From positions 1 through 64,000 of the forward strand of contig NZ_BMDV01000003.1 in assembly GCF_014636095.1 (NCBI RefSeq): 64,000 bases of DNA. The letters are read 5' to 3'. This stretch comes from Acinetobacter modestus (GTDB lineage: Bacteria > Pseudomonadota > Gammaproteobacteria > Pseudomonadales > Moraxellaceae). The notes under the pieces were generated by a model that was not told where the DNA came from, ran no database searches, and saw only the letters and a list, made by a program, of their open reading frames with translations. Positions 49,000-58,335 of the stretch are shown piece by piece; positions within the stretch are counted from its first letter, which is position 1; each line of letters begins with the position of its first letter. Position numbers and translations under genes: made by a program.

Positions 49000-49894
49000 G
49001 AATTTGTAGTGGGCAATTTTCACCCATATACTCAAATAACAATCCAGTTTGTTGGGTAATTTTGCCGATTATTGTAAGCGGAATATCTAATTGTTGTCGC
49101 GACAGTTTTTCAAAATTTTGCGGTGATATTGTAAAACATAATTCATAATCATCACCGCCTGCGAGGGCATAATGCCAAGCTTGTCTCAAATCTATATTTT
49201 TTAGTGACTGATCTATCGGAAGCTGCTCAAGCTGTAATGTTGCACCTACTTTTGAGGCGTTCAGAATATGTCCTAAGTCTTGTGCGAGTCCATCTGAAAC
49301 ATCAATCATGCTTGAGGCTAAACCTTTCAGCTGTTGCCCTAAATGACAACGAGGTGTTGGATAATCTAAGCGTTGTTGCAGAGGATGTCCTAAGTGTTGT
49401 AATCCAAACGCAGCATCACCAATCTGCCCACTAATACAGACATAGTCACCCACTTGTGCACCAGCACGCGTGATGGCTTGACCTTGTTCAATCCAGCCTA
49501 AAGCGGTAACACTTATAGTGAGTTGGGTACTTTGAGTGGTATCGCCACCGATTAGGCTAACACCAAATTGATTGCAACAATCAAAAAGACCCTGACTAAA
49601 TCCAGCCAACCAGTCATGATCAACGGTAGGGAGGCTGAGTGCGAGTAAAATACTATGTGGTTTTGCACCCATGGCGGCGAGATCAGATAAATTGACCGCG
49701 ACACTTTTCCAGCCAATGGCATGGGCAGTGGTATCTAAGGGAAAATGTCGACCAGCAACCAATGTATCTGCACAGATCACGAGTTGTTGTGAAGAAGGAG
49801 GGGTGACGATGGCTGAGTCATCACCGATGCCTAAACTGACATCAGATTTTGATGTACGTTTAAAGTATCGCTCAATAATTGAAAACTCAGCCAT
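48977..49894 (-). CDS. thiL: Thiamine-monophosphate kinase
   Basis: A 305-residue kinase that makes thiamine pyrophosphate from TMP with ATP. It has the PurM-like fold with the N-terminal GIGDDSAIV metal motif, LAAMGAKPHSILLALSLP, IGGDTTQS, DVSDGLAQDLGHIL and AGGDDYELCFT. Length is that of E. coli ThiL (325, slightly longer). It lies between nusB (15 bases upstream) and pgpA. Confidence 0.97.
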   Translation of the reverse strand: MAEFSIIERYFKRTSKSDVSLGIGDDSAIVTPPSSQQLVICADTLVAGRHFPLDTTAHAIGWKSVAVNLSDLAAMGAKPHSILLALSLPTVDHDWLAGFSQGLFDCCNQFGVSLIGGDTTQSTQLTISVTALGWIEQGQAITRAGAQVGDYVCISGQIGDAAFGLQHLGHPLQQRLDYPTPRCHLGQQLKGLASSMIDVSDGLAQDLGHILNASKVGATLQLEQLPIDQSLKNIDLRQAWHYALAGGDDYELCFTISPQNFEKLSRQQLDIPLTIIGKITQQTGLLFEYMGENCPLQIHGYQHFA

Positions 49895-49909
49895 GCAACA
49901 TCAAGCCTA

Positions 49910-50359
49910 TTATTTTGCTTGTTGTTTTTCAGCTTCACGAAGCTTTGATGAAAGACGGTCTAATACACCATTAATGTATTTATGGCTGTCTGCACCACCA
50001 AAGTGTTTTGCTAGCTCAATTGCTTCATCAAGTACAACACGGTATGGAACTTCGAGATGATCTCGTAATTCGTAAGCACCAAGTCGTAAGGTTGCAAGCT
50101 CTACACCATCTAGTGCAGTTAACTCACGATCAAGTACAGGGATAAGTAACTCATCTAAAGCTTCATGTTGAGCAACCACTTGAGTGAGCAATTCATGGTA
50201 ATAGTTAAGGTCAACTTTGTGCATAGCATTTTCTACACGTGTACGTGCTTCAATCTCATGGACAGGGTTATGACTCATTTGCCATTCATAAATCCCTTGT
50301 ACAGCAAAACGACGTGCTTTGCGTTTCGCTGCATAAGCGGCCTGAAGTGTTTGCGACAT
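49910..50359 (-). CDS. nusB: Transcription antitermination factor NusB
   Basis: A 149-residue helical protein that binds boxA with NusE (S10) in rRNA antitermination. It starts with a basic RNA-binding helix ([22 protein letters not shown]). The conserved [44 protein letters not shown] near the C-terminus is diagnostic. It is 3 bases after ribH, and the ribH-nusB pair is widely conserved. Confidence 0.98.
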   Translation of the reverse strand: MSQTLQAAYAAKRKARRFAVQGIYEWQMSHNPVHEIEARTRVENAMHKVDLNYYHELLTQVVAQHEALDELLIPVLDRELTALDGVELATLRLGAYELRDHLEVPYRVVLDEAIELAKHFGGADSHKYINGVLDRLSSKLREAEKQQAK

Positions 50360-50362
50360 GCT

Positions 50363-50833
50363 TTAAATTGCCTTTAATAAGTTAACCATTTCGATTGCAG
50401 TCAATGCAGCTTCGCTACCTTTGTTTCCTGCTTTCGTACCTGAACGTTCGATTGCTTGTTCAATGCTGTCAGTAGTTAAGACACCATTGATCACAGGCAT
50501 TGTGCTTTCAAGTGCAACTACACCTAAACCTTTCGCACATTCACCTGCAACAAAATCAAAATGTGGTGTGCTACCACGGATCACTGCACCGAGTGCAATG
50601 ATGGCATCAAATTTGTTTGAGGCCGCTAATTTTTTTGCAACGATAGGAAGTTCCCACGCACCTGGTGCGTGAATAACAGTAATCGCATCTTCTGAAACGC
50701 CATGACGTTTTAAAGTGTCGATCGCGCCTTCAAGTAAATGTTCAACCACGAAGCTGTTGAAACGTCCTACTAAGATCGCATAACGACCTTCGCTTGCGAG
50801 ATGTAATAAACCTTCAATTCGGCGAATTGCCAT
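50363..50833 (-). CDS. ribH: 6,7-dimethyl-8-ribityllumazine synthase
   Basis: A 156-residue enzyme of riboflavin synthesis that condenses the RibB product with 5-amino-6-ribitylaminouracil. Conserved [46 protein letters not shown] (catalytic His) and the [16 protein letters not shown] block are present. It lies 11 bases downstream of ribB. Confidence 0.98.
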   Translation of the reverse strand: MAIRRIEGLLHLASEGRYAILVGRFNSFVVEHLLEGAIDTLKRHGVSEDAITVIHAPGAWELPIVAKKLAASNKFDAIIALGAVIRGSTPHFDFVAGECAKGLGVVALESTMPVINGVLTTDSIEQAIERSGTKAGNKGSEAALTAIEMVNLLKAI

Positions 50834-50844
50834 AGCAACCTCGA

Positions 50845-51966
50845 TTATTTTGCTGTGATTTGATCGGCAGTGATATATTCCACTACCTCTAAATGGAAAC
50901 CAGATAAAGCATTGAAACGAAGCGGAGAACTCAGAAGCTTCATTTTTTCAACACCTAAATCTCGTAAAATCTGCGCGCCAACACCAATCGTCTGGTATTG
51001 ATGCGAAAGTGCTGCATTAGACTTAAGCGGTTTTGGTTGATTTAACTGCTCTAAGGCATGTCCTAGATCTTCTAAATGATCTTGACCAATCCATACCAAT
51101 ACACCGCGATCGCTTGCAGCAATTGTTTTCATTGCTAGATCTAAATTCCACGCTGCCGAACCATCGGCCTTATTTAATTTTAATAAGTCGCGAACAGGAT
51201 TAAAACCATGCACACGAACAGTGGTGATGCCTTGTTTCGGTTCGCCTTTTACTAAAGCTAAATGGATATCTGGATTACCAATTTCACGGTATTTATACAG
51301 TTCAAATGTACCGTATTCTGTATCAATGCTTTCTTGAGACAAACGTTCAACAGTTTGTTCATTAGTCATGCGGTAATGGATCAGATCCGCAATCGTACCG
51401 ATTTTTAAGCCATGTTTCTCTGCGAACACTTCTAAATCAGGGCGACGAGCCATGGTGCCGTCATCATTAATAATTTCACAGATAACAGAGGCAGGCTCTA
51501 GACCTGCTAAACGGGTGAGATCACATCCTGCTTCCGTATGACCTGCACGGTGCAGTACGCCGCCCGGTTGAGCCATCAATGGGAAAATATGACCAGGTTG
51601 AACGATATCACTTGGTTTAGCATGTGCTGCAACTGCGGTGCGAATCGTATGCGCGCGTTCAGCAGCGGAGATACCGGTACTGATCCCTTCTGCTGCTTCA
51701 ATCGACAGCGTGAAGTTAGTGGCATGTTGTGCACCGTTTTGATCTACCATTAACGGTAAATTAAGCTGTTTACAGCGATCACGGCTCAAAGTTAGGCAAA
51801 CTAGGCCGCGTGCATGCGTAATCATGAAGTTAATATCTTCAGGGCGAACATGCGTTGCAGCGATGACTAAGTCACCTTCATTTTCACGATCTTCATCATC
51901 CATTAGGATGACCATTTTGCCTGCACGAATATCTGCGACAAGCTCTTCAACACGACTCAGCGGCAT
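50845..51966 (-). CDS. ribB: DHBP synthase with a degenerate GTP cyclohydrolase II domain
   Basis: A 373-residue protein. Residues 1-205 are a complete 3,4-dihydroxy-2-butanone-4-phosphate synthase: [15 protein letters not shown] metal motif, THARGLVC and [16 protein letters not shown]. Residues 206-373 align with the GTP cyclohydrolase II fold ([35 protein letters not shown]). The zinc-cysteine motif C-x10-C-x-C is gone and no cysteine remains in that half. It should therefore supply only DHBP, with a separate RibA elsewhere. Heads the ribB-ribH-nusB-thiL-pgpA-glmU-glmS run. Confidence 0.94.
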   Translation of the reverse strand: MPLSRVEELVADIRAGKMVILMDDEDRENEGDLVIAATHVRPEDINFMITHARGLVCLTLSRDRCKQLNLPLMVDQNGAQHATNFTLSIEAAEGISTGISAAERAHTIRTAVAAHAKPSDIVQPGHIFPLMAQPGGVLHRAGHTEAGCDLTRLAGLEPASVICEIINDDGTMARRPDLEVFAEKHGLKIGTIADLIHYRMTNEQTVERLSQESIDTEYGTFELYKYREIGNPDIHLALVKGEPKQGITTVRVHGFNPVRDLLKLNKADGSAAWNLDLAMKTIAASDRGVLVWIGQDHLEDLGHALEQLNQPKPLKSNAALSHQYQTIGVGAQILRDLGVEKMKLLSSPLRFNALSGFHLEVVEYITADQITAK

Positions 51967-52095
51967 TCGCTTTCACCTTTTATGCTGCCTTTTAGGGCAC
52001 TAGTATTCGATAAATCTGGTGTAGTTTACCGTATTTTAATAAATTTCGCCTGTGCTTCTTTATCAATTAAAAAAGTGAATCAAGCAAATAATAAA

Positions 52096-52144
52096 GCAAC
52101 GCTTTATCCTAATGGGCATTTATAGCCCTCTAAGGGAGCGTTGC
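52096..52144 (-). terminator. Hairpin between YtjB-like gene and ribB
   Basis: Outer stem GCAACGCT / AGCGTTGC with inner GGGC / GCCC. On the minus strand a T-rich TTTATTATTT follows. It probably ends the YtjB-like transcript and separates it from ribB. It does not match the FMN riboswitch. Confidence 0.6.
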
Positions 52145-52176
52145 ATTTTGAATTTGAACCGATACATTCGATCGAC

Positions 52177-53472
52177 CTAAGATTCAGTCGAAGCTTTTAC
52201 TTTTTTACCCATCAAAATTTCAGTGCGCAGGTTTTGTGCTACGGTGGCACATTGCTCATTCATCCCATTAATCATAAAGGCATGACGAGTCATAATACTA
52301 CTCGGATTTGGCATCACAACTAATTCATAACTGTTTTGAACCGTTTTGAGTTGCTCATGATTGAGGTGTAAAGCTGCTTCTTTGGCATGTAAGTGTTGAG
52401 TTAAGCGCTTGGCTGCTTCAATGGCATCTAATTGCATCGCGTCTACAGCACTAGCAACCGCACCGCGTGTTTGTAGTGCAAAACGTTTATCTTCACGATA
52501 ACGCTTATATAAAACATCTGCCAATAACTGGAAAACAGCACCAATCATCATCAGGCATTCTAATGCATGAGGATGTTCTGATGTCGTCGACAAGGTTGCG
52601 CCCTCGGCATTAAATTCTTGAACGACGTTCATTTGTGCAGCGTCGAGTTGGTAATGTTTCGCACAAAGATCAATGCTTTTATCCAAGAACAATTGACAGA
52701 GTTTAAAATAAGGCACAGAAACCGATTGATTGACACTGCTCAACAGTTGTTTTGGATCATAAAACTGGATATTCAATGCGACGGTTTGATGATCTAAATT
52801 GACTTGTTGATCTGTTGAAGCTTTTTCAATACGTGATTTTGGTTGTGCTTTTGCCTGTTGTTGTGCTTGTGCAACTAACGTGACTGTATTTTGCTTCTCA
52901 AGTGCGAGAGCCTGAGTTAAACGTTGAATTTCATGTTTAAGATGATTTTCTTGGTTAATACGAGCTAAATATTCACTACGTGTTGGACGTGCAATGGCAC
53001 GATACGCCAACCAAATCAACCCATGAATAAATAAAGATGCCAAAATCGCCAGCCACTGCGTGCGTAAGATTTCACCAATACTTGGTTGGATAAGCGTAAT
53101 TTCAACCGTTCCAACTTTCTTTTCATTTTGTAGTGCATCTCGAACAAAGACTTCACCTTGACGCGTCTTTGCCATACCACTGGTTGCAAGGACTTGTTTA
53201 TTGGCATCTAAGATACGAATTGAAGCAATACTGGGGTTGGTAGCATAGCGATTGGCAACCAACGCTAATGAGACGGTATTGGCAGGTTCCAACTCTGAAA
53301 GACTATCCGCCACTAACTGACTGGTCATCAGTTGTCCTTGGCTGGCGCGATTTTCATTGAGTTGATGTGTCGTTGCAATCACCAATAAAAAGGTATGCAA
53401 TGCAAAACTTACAATTAGTAGGCTAGCAAATAGCCCTTGGCGAGGCGCATTCAAGTTAAACTTCCAAGGCAA
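52177..53472 (-). CDS. YtjB/AhpA-like membrane protein (SMP_2 domain)
   Basis: A 431-residue inner-membrane protein. TM1 is about 14-36, a periplasmic segment (37-137) includes a small sensor-like region (PSIASIRILDANKQVLATSGMAKTRQGEVFV), and TM2 is about 138-157. A Gln-rich coiled coil (165-215) and a cytoplasmic domain (230-431) rich in helices follow. The N-terminal half matches the SMP_2/AhpA family, and E. coli ytjB is likewise divergent from serB. The C-terminal domain is an extra that I cannot name. Signalling is suggested by layout only. Confidence 0.8.
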   Translation of the reverse strand: MPWKFNLNAPRQGLFASLLIVSFALHTFLLVIATTHQLNENRASQGQLMTSQLVADSLSELEPANTVSLALVANRYATNPSIASIRILDANKQVLATSGMAKTRQGEVFVRDALQNEKKVGTVEITLIQPSIGEILRTQWLAILASLFIHGLIWLAYRAIARPTRSEYLARINQENHLKHEIQRLTQALALEKQNTVTLVAQAQQQAKAQPKSRIEKASTDQQVNLDHQTVALNIQFYDPKQLLSSVNQSVSVPYFKLCQLFLDKSIDLCAKHYQLDAAQMNVVQEFNAEGATLSTTSEHPHALECLMMIGAVFQLLADVLYKRYREDKRFALQTRGAVASAVDAMQLDAIEAAKRLTQHLHAKEAALHLNHEQLKTVQNSYELVVMPNPSSIMTRHAFMINGMNEQCATVAQNLRTEILMGKKVKASTES

Positions 53473-53540
53473 ATAGATTTAGGTTGGGTTATGTTATGAT
53501 TCTTACATACAATAGTTGTCGCTCAAACACGAGTCAATTC

Positions 53541-54761
53541 ATGCGTGAAATCATTCTTATATCCTTTTTAGGACCAGATCAACCGAATCAGTTTACTCGA
53601 TTAATGCAGGTACTTTCCGTGCATTCTTTGCAAATACTCGATGTGGGTCAGGCTGTTATCCATAATCAACTCACTTTAGGAATTGTTGTTGCTTCGGATA
53701 ATGAGACTGCAACAGCATTAGCAATGAAAGAGATTTTGATTTTAGCACATGATATTGGCTTAACTGTGCGATTTAAACCAATCTCCAACGCAGAATATGA
53801 TCAATGGGTGAGTGAAGGTGGGCGTACACGTTATATCGTGACGGCACTTGCCCCTGAGCTTACCGCTGCGCATTTGCAGGCAGTCACTAAAATTGTATCG
53901 AGTCAGGGCTTCAATATTGAAACAGTAACACGCTTATCTGGTCGTTTAGATCTCGATGCAGAAAGCCAATTTCCACGTCGTGCCTGTGTTCAGTTTGGCT
54001 TAAGTGGACAAATGTTGGATGCACAAGCGATGCGAGCTGCATGTTTGAGTTTGTCAGGTGAGCTGAATATTGATGTGGCGGTACAAGAAGATAATGCTTA
54101 CCGTCGTAATCGGCGTTTGGTTTGTTTCGATATGGACTCAACTCTGATTGAACAAGAGGTGATTGATGAATTGGCGCTAGAAGCAGGTGTCGGTGAACAG
54201 GTCGCTGAAATTACTGAGCGTGCTATGCAAGGTGAACTCGATTTCCAACAAAGTTTTCGTGCACGTGTTGCATTGTTAAAAGGCTTGGATGCTTCGGTAT
54301 TACCTAAAATTGCAGAACGTTTAACCGTGACGGAAGGGGCGGAACGTTTAATATCGACACTGAAAGCATTGGGGTATAAAACTGCAATCTTATCGGGTGG
54401 TTTTCAGTATTTTGCTGAATATTTACAAGCAAAGCTCGGTATTGATGAGGTACATGCCAATATTTTAGATGTACAAGACGGGTTGGTGACAGGTGAAGTC
54501 AAAGGTGCGATCGTGGATGGCGCACGTAAGGCTGAATTATTGCGTCAATTGGCAGACAAAATGGGAATTTCATTAGAGCAGGCGATGGCTGTTGGTGATG
54601 GTGCTAATGATCTACCAATGCTATCAATCGCAGGTTTAGGCGTGGCGTTCCGCGCTAAACCACTTGTTCGTCAAAATGCGAATCAAGCGATTTCGAGTGT
54701 AGGTTTAGATGGCGTTTTGTACTTATTGGGTATGCATGATAAAGATTTAAATCGTGCTTAA
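53541..54761 (+). CDS. serB: Phosphoserine phosphatase
   Basis: A 406-residue HAD phosphatase that makes serine from phosphoserine. ATG 53541 (MREIILISFLGPD) is the start; the 19 codons upstream are not family-like. Two ACT-like regulatory domains span about 1-180. The HAD core has the DMDST nucleophile Asp197, LSGGFQYFAEYL and GDGANDLPML. Length fits the long ACT-containing SerB of Pseudomonas/Acinetobacter rather than E. coli (322). Divergent from the YtjB-like gene across 68 bp. Confidence 0.97.
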   Translation: MREIILISFLGPDQPNQFTRLMQVLSVHSLQILDVGQAVIHNQLTLGIVVASDNETATALAMKEILILAHDIGLTVRFKPISNAEYDQWVSEGGRTRYIVTALAPELTAAHLQAVTKIVSSQGFNIETVTRLSGRLDLDAESQFPRRACVQFGLSGQMLDAQAMRAACLSLSGELNIDVAVQEDNAYRRNRRLVCFDMDSTLIEQEVIDELALEAGVGEQVAEITERAMQGELDFQQSFRARVALLKGLDASVLPKIAERLTVTEGAERLISTLKALGYKTAILSGGFQYFAEYLQAKLGIDEVHANILDVQDGLVTGEVKGAIVDGARKAELLRQLADKMGISLEQAMAVGDGANDLPMLSIAGLGVAFRAKPLVRQNANQAISSVGLDGVLYLLGMHDKDLNRA

Positions 54762-54780
54762 CACGCGAGTTCTTAGACGT

Positions 54781-54812
54781 AAATAAAGCCGCTTTCGAAG
54801 CGGTTTTATTTA
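54781..54812 (+). terminator. serB terminator
   Basis: Near-perfect palindrome AAATAAAGCCGCTT / AAGCGGTTTTATTT with a TCG loop, 20 bases after the stop codon. Confidence 0.88.
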
Positions 54813-55166
54813 TTCTACAAGCGTCATTAATTCGTCATATTTATGTCTAAATGTATAGAAAAACAACGATAAAAAAATTCTGAAAAAAGTTTCTGAATGA
54901 TTAAAAAGAGCGATATTTTTTTGTAATGACACGCCGCAATTGATGCTATATAGCACTTTGAGACTTTTGTAATTTAAAAAAATGTAATGACAAAAGCATA
55001 TTGCGACACCTTGTGTCGTATGGTTAATTTCAAGCTCTTTTTTTCTATAAAAAACCCTCCATAATGCATAAAGACGTTAATGCAACACCGAATACTGTTT
55101 AGAGATTACAGAACAAATATGAGGTTTGGACACGATCCAAACCACCTTTTAAAGACGGAGGTTTCT
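54813..55166 (+). other. Long AT-rich leader upstream of a small membrane-protein gene
   Basis: About 350 bases without a gene. TGTAATGACA occurs twice, at 54922-54931 and 54983-54992. A stem CGACAC / GTGTCG lies at 55004-55018. A second stem GGTTTGG / CCAAACC (55123-55143) sits 14 bases before the GGAGG ribosome site. The stretch looks regulatory, but no known riboswitch was recognised. Confidence 0.5.
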
Positions 55167-55502
55167 ATGGAAGCAGCGAATTTCACCATGTGGGTTGGAT
55201 TTGGCTTAATCGCTGTCGCAGTTATTGCTGTTTTCTTTTCTCCTTATCGTCGTTGGTTAGGCTTTATGCTAGCGGGTATGTTGAGTTGGGGACTATTAGA
55301 AGTGGTGCGCTTTGGTATGCAAACCATGTTCGAAATGTCGGTCGCCTATAGTTATTTGACAGCCCTGAGCCTTGCGATGGTAACGGTTACATTCATACTT
55401 TTACGTGAAGACAAACAAACACAAAAGCAATTGGCGAAACGTCAGTATATTGAACATACGCCAGTCTACAAGGATGACCAACAACAATGTTCTAGCCGAT
55501 AA
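55167..55502 (+). CDS. Hypothetical membrane protein, 111 residues
   Basis: ATG 55167 has a strong GGAGG five bases upstream and is preferred to the longer frame from 55080. Three hydrophobic segments are seen: residues 6-25, 32-50 and 58-78 (the last ending ILLREDK). A hydrophilic, Gln/Lys-rich tail ends in CSSR. No family is recognised. It stands alone with a structured leader and its own terminator. Confidence 0.72.
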   Translation: MEAANFTMWVGFGLIAVAVIAVFFSPYRRWLGFMLAGMLSWGLLEVVRFGMQTMFEMSVAYSYLTALSLAMVTVTFILLREDKQTQKQLAKRQYIEHTPVYKDDQQQCSSR

Positions 55503-55525
55503 TTTATAATAATTTGAACTACATC

Positions 55526-55551
55526 AAAGGCATGCTCAGCATGCCTTTTTT
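55526..55551 (+). terminator. Terminator after the 111-residue membrane protein
   Basis: AAAGGCATGCT / AGCATGCCTTTTTT around a single C. Strong rho-independent pattern. Confidence 0.9.
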
Positions 55552-55650
55552 GTGCTAACTTTCTGCAACAAAGCTTTTACAGACATATCGACAATTGTGC
55601 TAGGATACGGTTGTCTTAATTTTCATCATTATACTGTAGGCATAAATGTC

Positions 55651-56130
55651 ATGAAGCTTTCTTCTTTACCTGTGATTCAGTTACCGATCGTTGATGTAAG
55701 CACTGACCCACTTGATCTATTAGTGGCAGGTTTGGCGTTACGTATGAAGCAATTGGCACGTACGAGCCCGAAGTTTATTGAATTGGTTCATGACCGTGAA
55801 TTTCGTATTCAAATTGGTACAGATTTAGGTTTGGCACGCCAGATTATTGTTAATCGTGGCAAAATTGATACGGTTGCGGGTAGTCCTGAAAAAGCTGATT
55901 TTATTTTGCAATTTGCTTCAAGTGAGCAAGGTGTAAAAACTTTGGTGAAGGGTGATCCAACTGCATTCATGACAGGTATGCAAGATGGCAGCATTAAAAT
56001 GGAAGGTGACTTCAGCTTGTTAGTTTGGTTTAACCAAGCAGCTAAATTGATTCCACCGAAAGTGCCAAAACCAGTAAAAGAAAAAATTCGCCAAGCACGT
56101 GCATTTATTAAAGAAAAAACAGGTAAATAA
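55651..56130 (+). CDS. SCP2 sterol-binding-domain protein
   Basis: A 159-residue soluble protein. ATG 55651 (MKLSSLPVIQLP) is chosen over 33 unrelated codons upstream. Residues 50-140 read as an SCP2-like hydrophobic-ligand domain: FRIQIGTDLGLARQIIVNRGKIDTVAGSPEKADFILQF, then LVKGDPTAFMTGMQDGSIKMEGDFSLLVWFNQA. UbiJ/UbiT-type accessory proteins have this fold, but this one is not beside ubi genes. Ligand unknown. Confidence 0.82.
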   Translation: MKLSSLPVIQLPIVDVSTDPLDLLVAGLALRMKQLARTSPKFIELVHDREFRIQIGTDLGLARQIIVNRGKIDTVAGSPEKADFILQFASSEQGVKTLVKGDPTAFMTGMQDGSIKMEGDFSLLVWFNQAAKLIPPKVPKPVKEKIRQARAFIKEKTGK

Positions 56131-56140
56131 ACCAACCTGA

Positions 56141-56169
56141 AAAAAACTCCCTAAAAGGGAGTTTTTTTA
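56141..56169 (+). terminator. Bidirectional terminator between SCP2 gene and dtd
   Basis: AAAAAACTCCC / GGGAGTTTTTT with a TAAAA loop between convergent genes. Confidence 0.92.
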
Positions 56170-56177
56170 TGTCTCAT

Positions 56178-56618
56178 TTATTCAATTTCTAAATTAAAAG
56201 TCACAGGTCCGTCATTAATTAAATGGACTTTCATATCAGCAGCAAAAATACCTGTTTGGACATGAGTAAATTGTTGACGCGCATACTCAACCAATTGCTC
56301 ATACAAAGCTTTCGCTTCGGCTGGCGGCATGGCAGGTCCAAAGTCAGGACGTAAGCCTTTTTGTGTTTGCGCCATCAAAGTAAATTGTGAGACCAATAAA
56401 AGTCCCCCTTGAGCTTGGCTTAGATTCCACCCCATTTTGCCTTGTTCATCATCAAATATTCGATATTTTAAAATCTTATCAATGAGCTTTTGTCCTTGCT
56501 CTAAAGTATCGCTTTTACCTAGACCTAAGAATACGAGTAAGCCATGCTGAATTTCGCCAGTGGTTTGACCCTCAACCACGACTTTCGCTTCTAGAACTCG
56601 TTGAATTAATGCGCGCAT
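56178..56618 (-). CDS. dtd: D-aminoacyl-tRNA deacylase
   Basis: A 146-residue enzyme that hydrolyses D-aminoacyl-tRNAs. The start is MRALIQRVLEAKV (ATG at 56618); a 17-codon upstream extension is not family-like. Family signatures are SQFTL (catalytic Thr nearby), the Gly-cisPro type GPAMPPAEAK motif and the C-terminal NDGPVTF. Length matches E. coli Dtd (145). Confidence 0.97.
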   Translation of the reverse strand: MRALIQRVLEAKVVVEGQTTGEIQHGLLVFLGLGKSDTLEQGQKLIDKILKYRIFDDEQGKMGWNLSQAQGGLLLVSQFTLMAQTQKGLRPDFGPAMPPAEAKALYEQLVEYARQQFTHVQTGIFAADMKVHLINDGPVTFNLEIE

Positions 56619-56769
56619 AAGATTAAAAAATAGGTGAAATAGAGTGAGGCAGTGTAACAGACACCGCATATAAAAATGAGTTGTGCAGCAAAAGTCTACT
56701 ATTCAATATGAGTCAATTGATTGTATAACAATAGCTATTATGCAAAAGAATCGGTTATAACCATCCGCT

Positions 56770-57984
56770 ATGTCTGCCATTATTCGATCTTTACTCGACA
56801 CTGACTTATATAAATTCACCATGCTACAAGTGGTGCTGCATCAATTTCCACAGACGCATAGCGTGTATTTATTTCGCTGTCGAAACTTAGAAGATACGGT
56901 TTATCCTTTGGTTGAGATTCTAGAAGATCTGAATCATCAGCTTGATTTACTCTGTGAATTGCGTTTTGCTGAAGATGAGTTGCAATATCTTCGTTCTTTA
57001 CGTTTCATTAAAAGTGATTTTGTTGATTACCTTGAATTATTCCAGCTAAAAAGACGTTTTATCCAAGCCAGTATTGATGAATCGGGTCGGTTAGATATTC
57101 GGATTGAAGGGCCAATGGTTCAGGCCATGATGTTTGAGATTTTTGTATTGGCGATCGTTAATGAGTTGTATTTCCGCCGTATCCGTAGCGAAGAAGTATT
57201 GGCGGAAGGTGAACGTCGCTTACAACAGAAATTACTTCAGTTAGAACAATATGCTAAAGAACAAAAAGAGAGTGATCCACCATTTTTAGTTTCGGATTTT
57301 GGCACACGCCGTCGTTATAGTTTTGAATGGCAAAAACATGTGGTACAAGCCTTTCATGCGGTTGCACCAAAAGTGTTTCGTGGAACCAGTAATGTTCTAC
57401 TTGCTAAAGAGCTGGGTATTAGCCCAATCGGCACGATGGCACATGAGTTTTTACAAGCGTTTCAAGCTTTAGATGTCCGATTACGTAATTTTCAAAAAGC
57501 GGCTCTAGAAGCATGGGTGCAAGAATATCGTGGTGATTTAGGCATTGCTTTGACCGATGTAGTCGGGATGGATGCTTTTCTACGTGATTTTGATTTGTAC
57601 TTTGCCAAACTCTTTGATGGCTTACGTCATGACAGTGGTGATCCCTACGAATGGGGGGATAAAGCGTATGCGCACTACCGCAAATTAAAAATTGATACCA
57701 AAACCAAAATGCTGACCTTTAGTGATGGTCTAAATTTAGAAAAAGCATGGCTATTGCATCAACATTTTAAAGATCGTTTTCAAGTCAGTTTTGGCATTGG
57801 GACAAATCTGACCAATGATATGGGGCAAAAGCCTTTAAATATTGTATTGAAGTTAGTTGAGTGTAATGGTCAATCGGTGGCCAAAATTTCCGATAGTTCG
57901 GGCAAAACCATGACAGACAATGAAACTTTCCTTGCATATTTAAGACAGGTGTTTGAGATTGAACAGAACAAAGTTAGTGTCTAA
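56770..57984 (+). CDS. pncB: Nicotinate phosphoribosyltransferase
   Basis: A 404-residue enzyme that joins nicotinate and PRPP to NaMN using ATP, in NAD salvage. It starts [20 protein letters not shown] and has [41 protein letters not shown] (phosphohistidine region) and [12 protein letters not shown]. Length matches E. coli PncB (400). Its partner pncA lies 13 kb upstream in the same orientation. Confidence 0.97.
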   Translation: MSAIIRSLLDTDLYKFTMLQVVLHQFPQTHSVYLFRCRNLEDTVYPLVEILEDLNHQLDLLCELRFAEDELQYLRSLRFIKSDFVDYLELFQLKRRFIQASIDESGRLDIRIEGPMVQAMMFEIFVLAIVNELYFRRIRSEEVLAEGERRLQQKLLQLEQYAKEQKESDPPFLVSDFGTRRRYSFEWQKHVVQAFHAVAPKVFRGTSNVLLAKELGISPIGTMAHEFLQAFQALDVRLRNFQKAALEAWVQEYRGDLGIALTDVVGMDAFLRDFDLYFAKLFDGLRHDSGDPYEWGDKAYAHYRKLKIDTKTKMLTFSDGLNLEKAWLLHQHFKDRFQVSFGIGTNLTNDMGQKPLNIVLKLVECNGQSVAKISDSSGKTMTDNETFLAYLRQVFEIEQNKVSV

Positions 57985-58335
57985 GCAAACAAGTTGATAG
58001 GATGGTGGTGATGGCGGTGTCTTACTGGGCATTTTTTAAATATTAGGTTCGACCTTCGGTTCGACCTACTTTTCTTTCGGGAAAAGTAGGCAAAACCATT
58101 GTCATCCACAAAACCTGTTCACTTCCTTCTTCTATTTTTATATTTCGCAGAAACAATATCTTGTAGATATTTCGCAGGTTGTGGATGACGTTTTCGAGTA
58201 TCCAATTTAATGGATAGGTTATATTAAATCTCAAAAGCATTATGGATATTCGTCAGACAGTATATCTACTTTTCTGCTAATTGAATGCAAAAAATCAGAC
58301 AAAGATAAAAAGTCGGCTATGTTAAAATTGATTCA
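57985..58335 (+). other. Gene-free spacer holding the composite repeat
   Basis: 350 bases between pncB and the rhodanese gene. Apart from the repeat element at 58046-58189 there is only AT-rich sequence with the probable promoter of the rhodanese-psd unit. The one ORF on the minus strand here is built from the repeat and is not credible. Confidence 0.55.
58046..58189. repeat. Composite intergenic inverted-repeat element (REP-like)
   Basis: A 144-bp block in the pncB-rhodanese spacer. It has two direct copies of GGTTCGACC (58046 and 58058), then a 10-bp perfect stem CCTACTTTTC / GAAAAGTAGG (58065-58090). Next comes a long-range inverted pair GTCATCCACA...CCTG (58101-58117) with CAGGTTGTGGATGAC (58175-58189), enclosing direct repeats of TATTTCGCAG. 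The form is that of a mobile or REP-like non-coding element. Other copies are expected elsewhere in the genome but cannot be checked here. Confidence 0.6.

Noticed and set aside
51967..52176. FMN riboswitch upstream of ribB
   Set aside because: Both strands were read for the conserved RFN blocks and they are not there. The hairpin at 52096-52144 is better explained as a terminator.
58043..58240. 65-residue minus-strand ORF in the pncB-rhodanese spacer
   Set aside because: It is composed of the inverted-repeat element and lacks a ribosome site.
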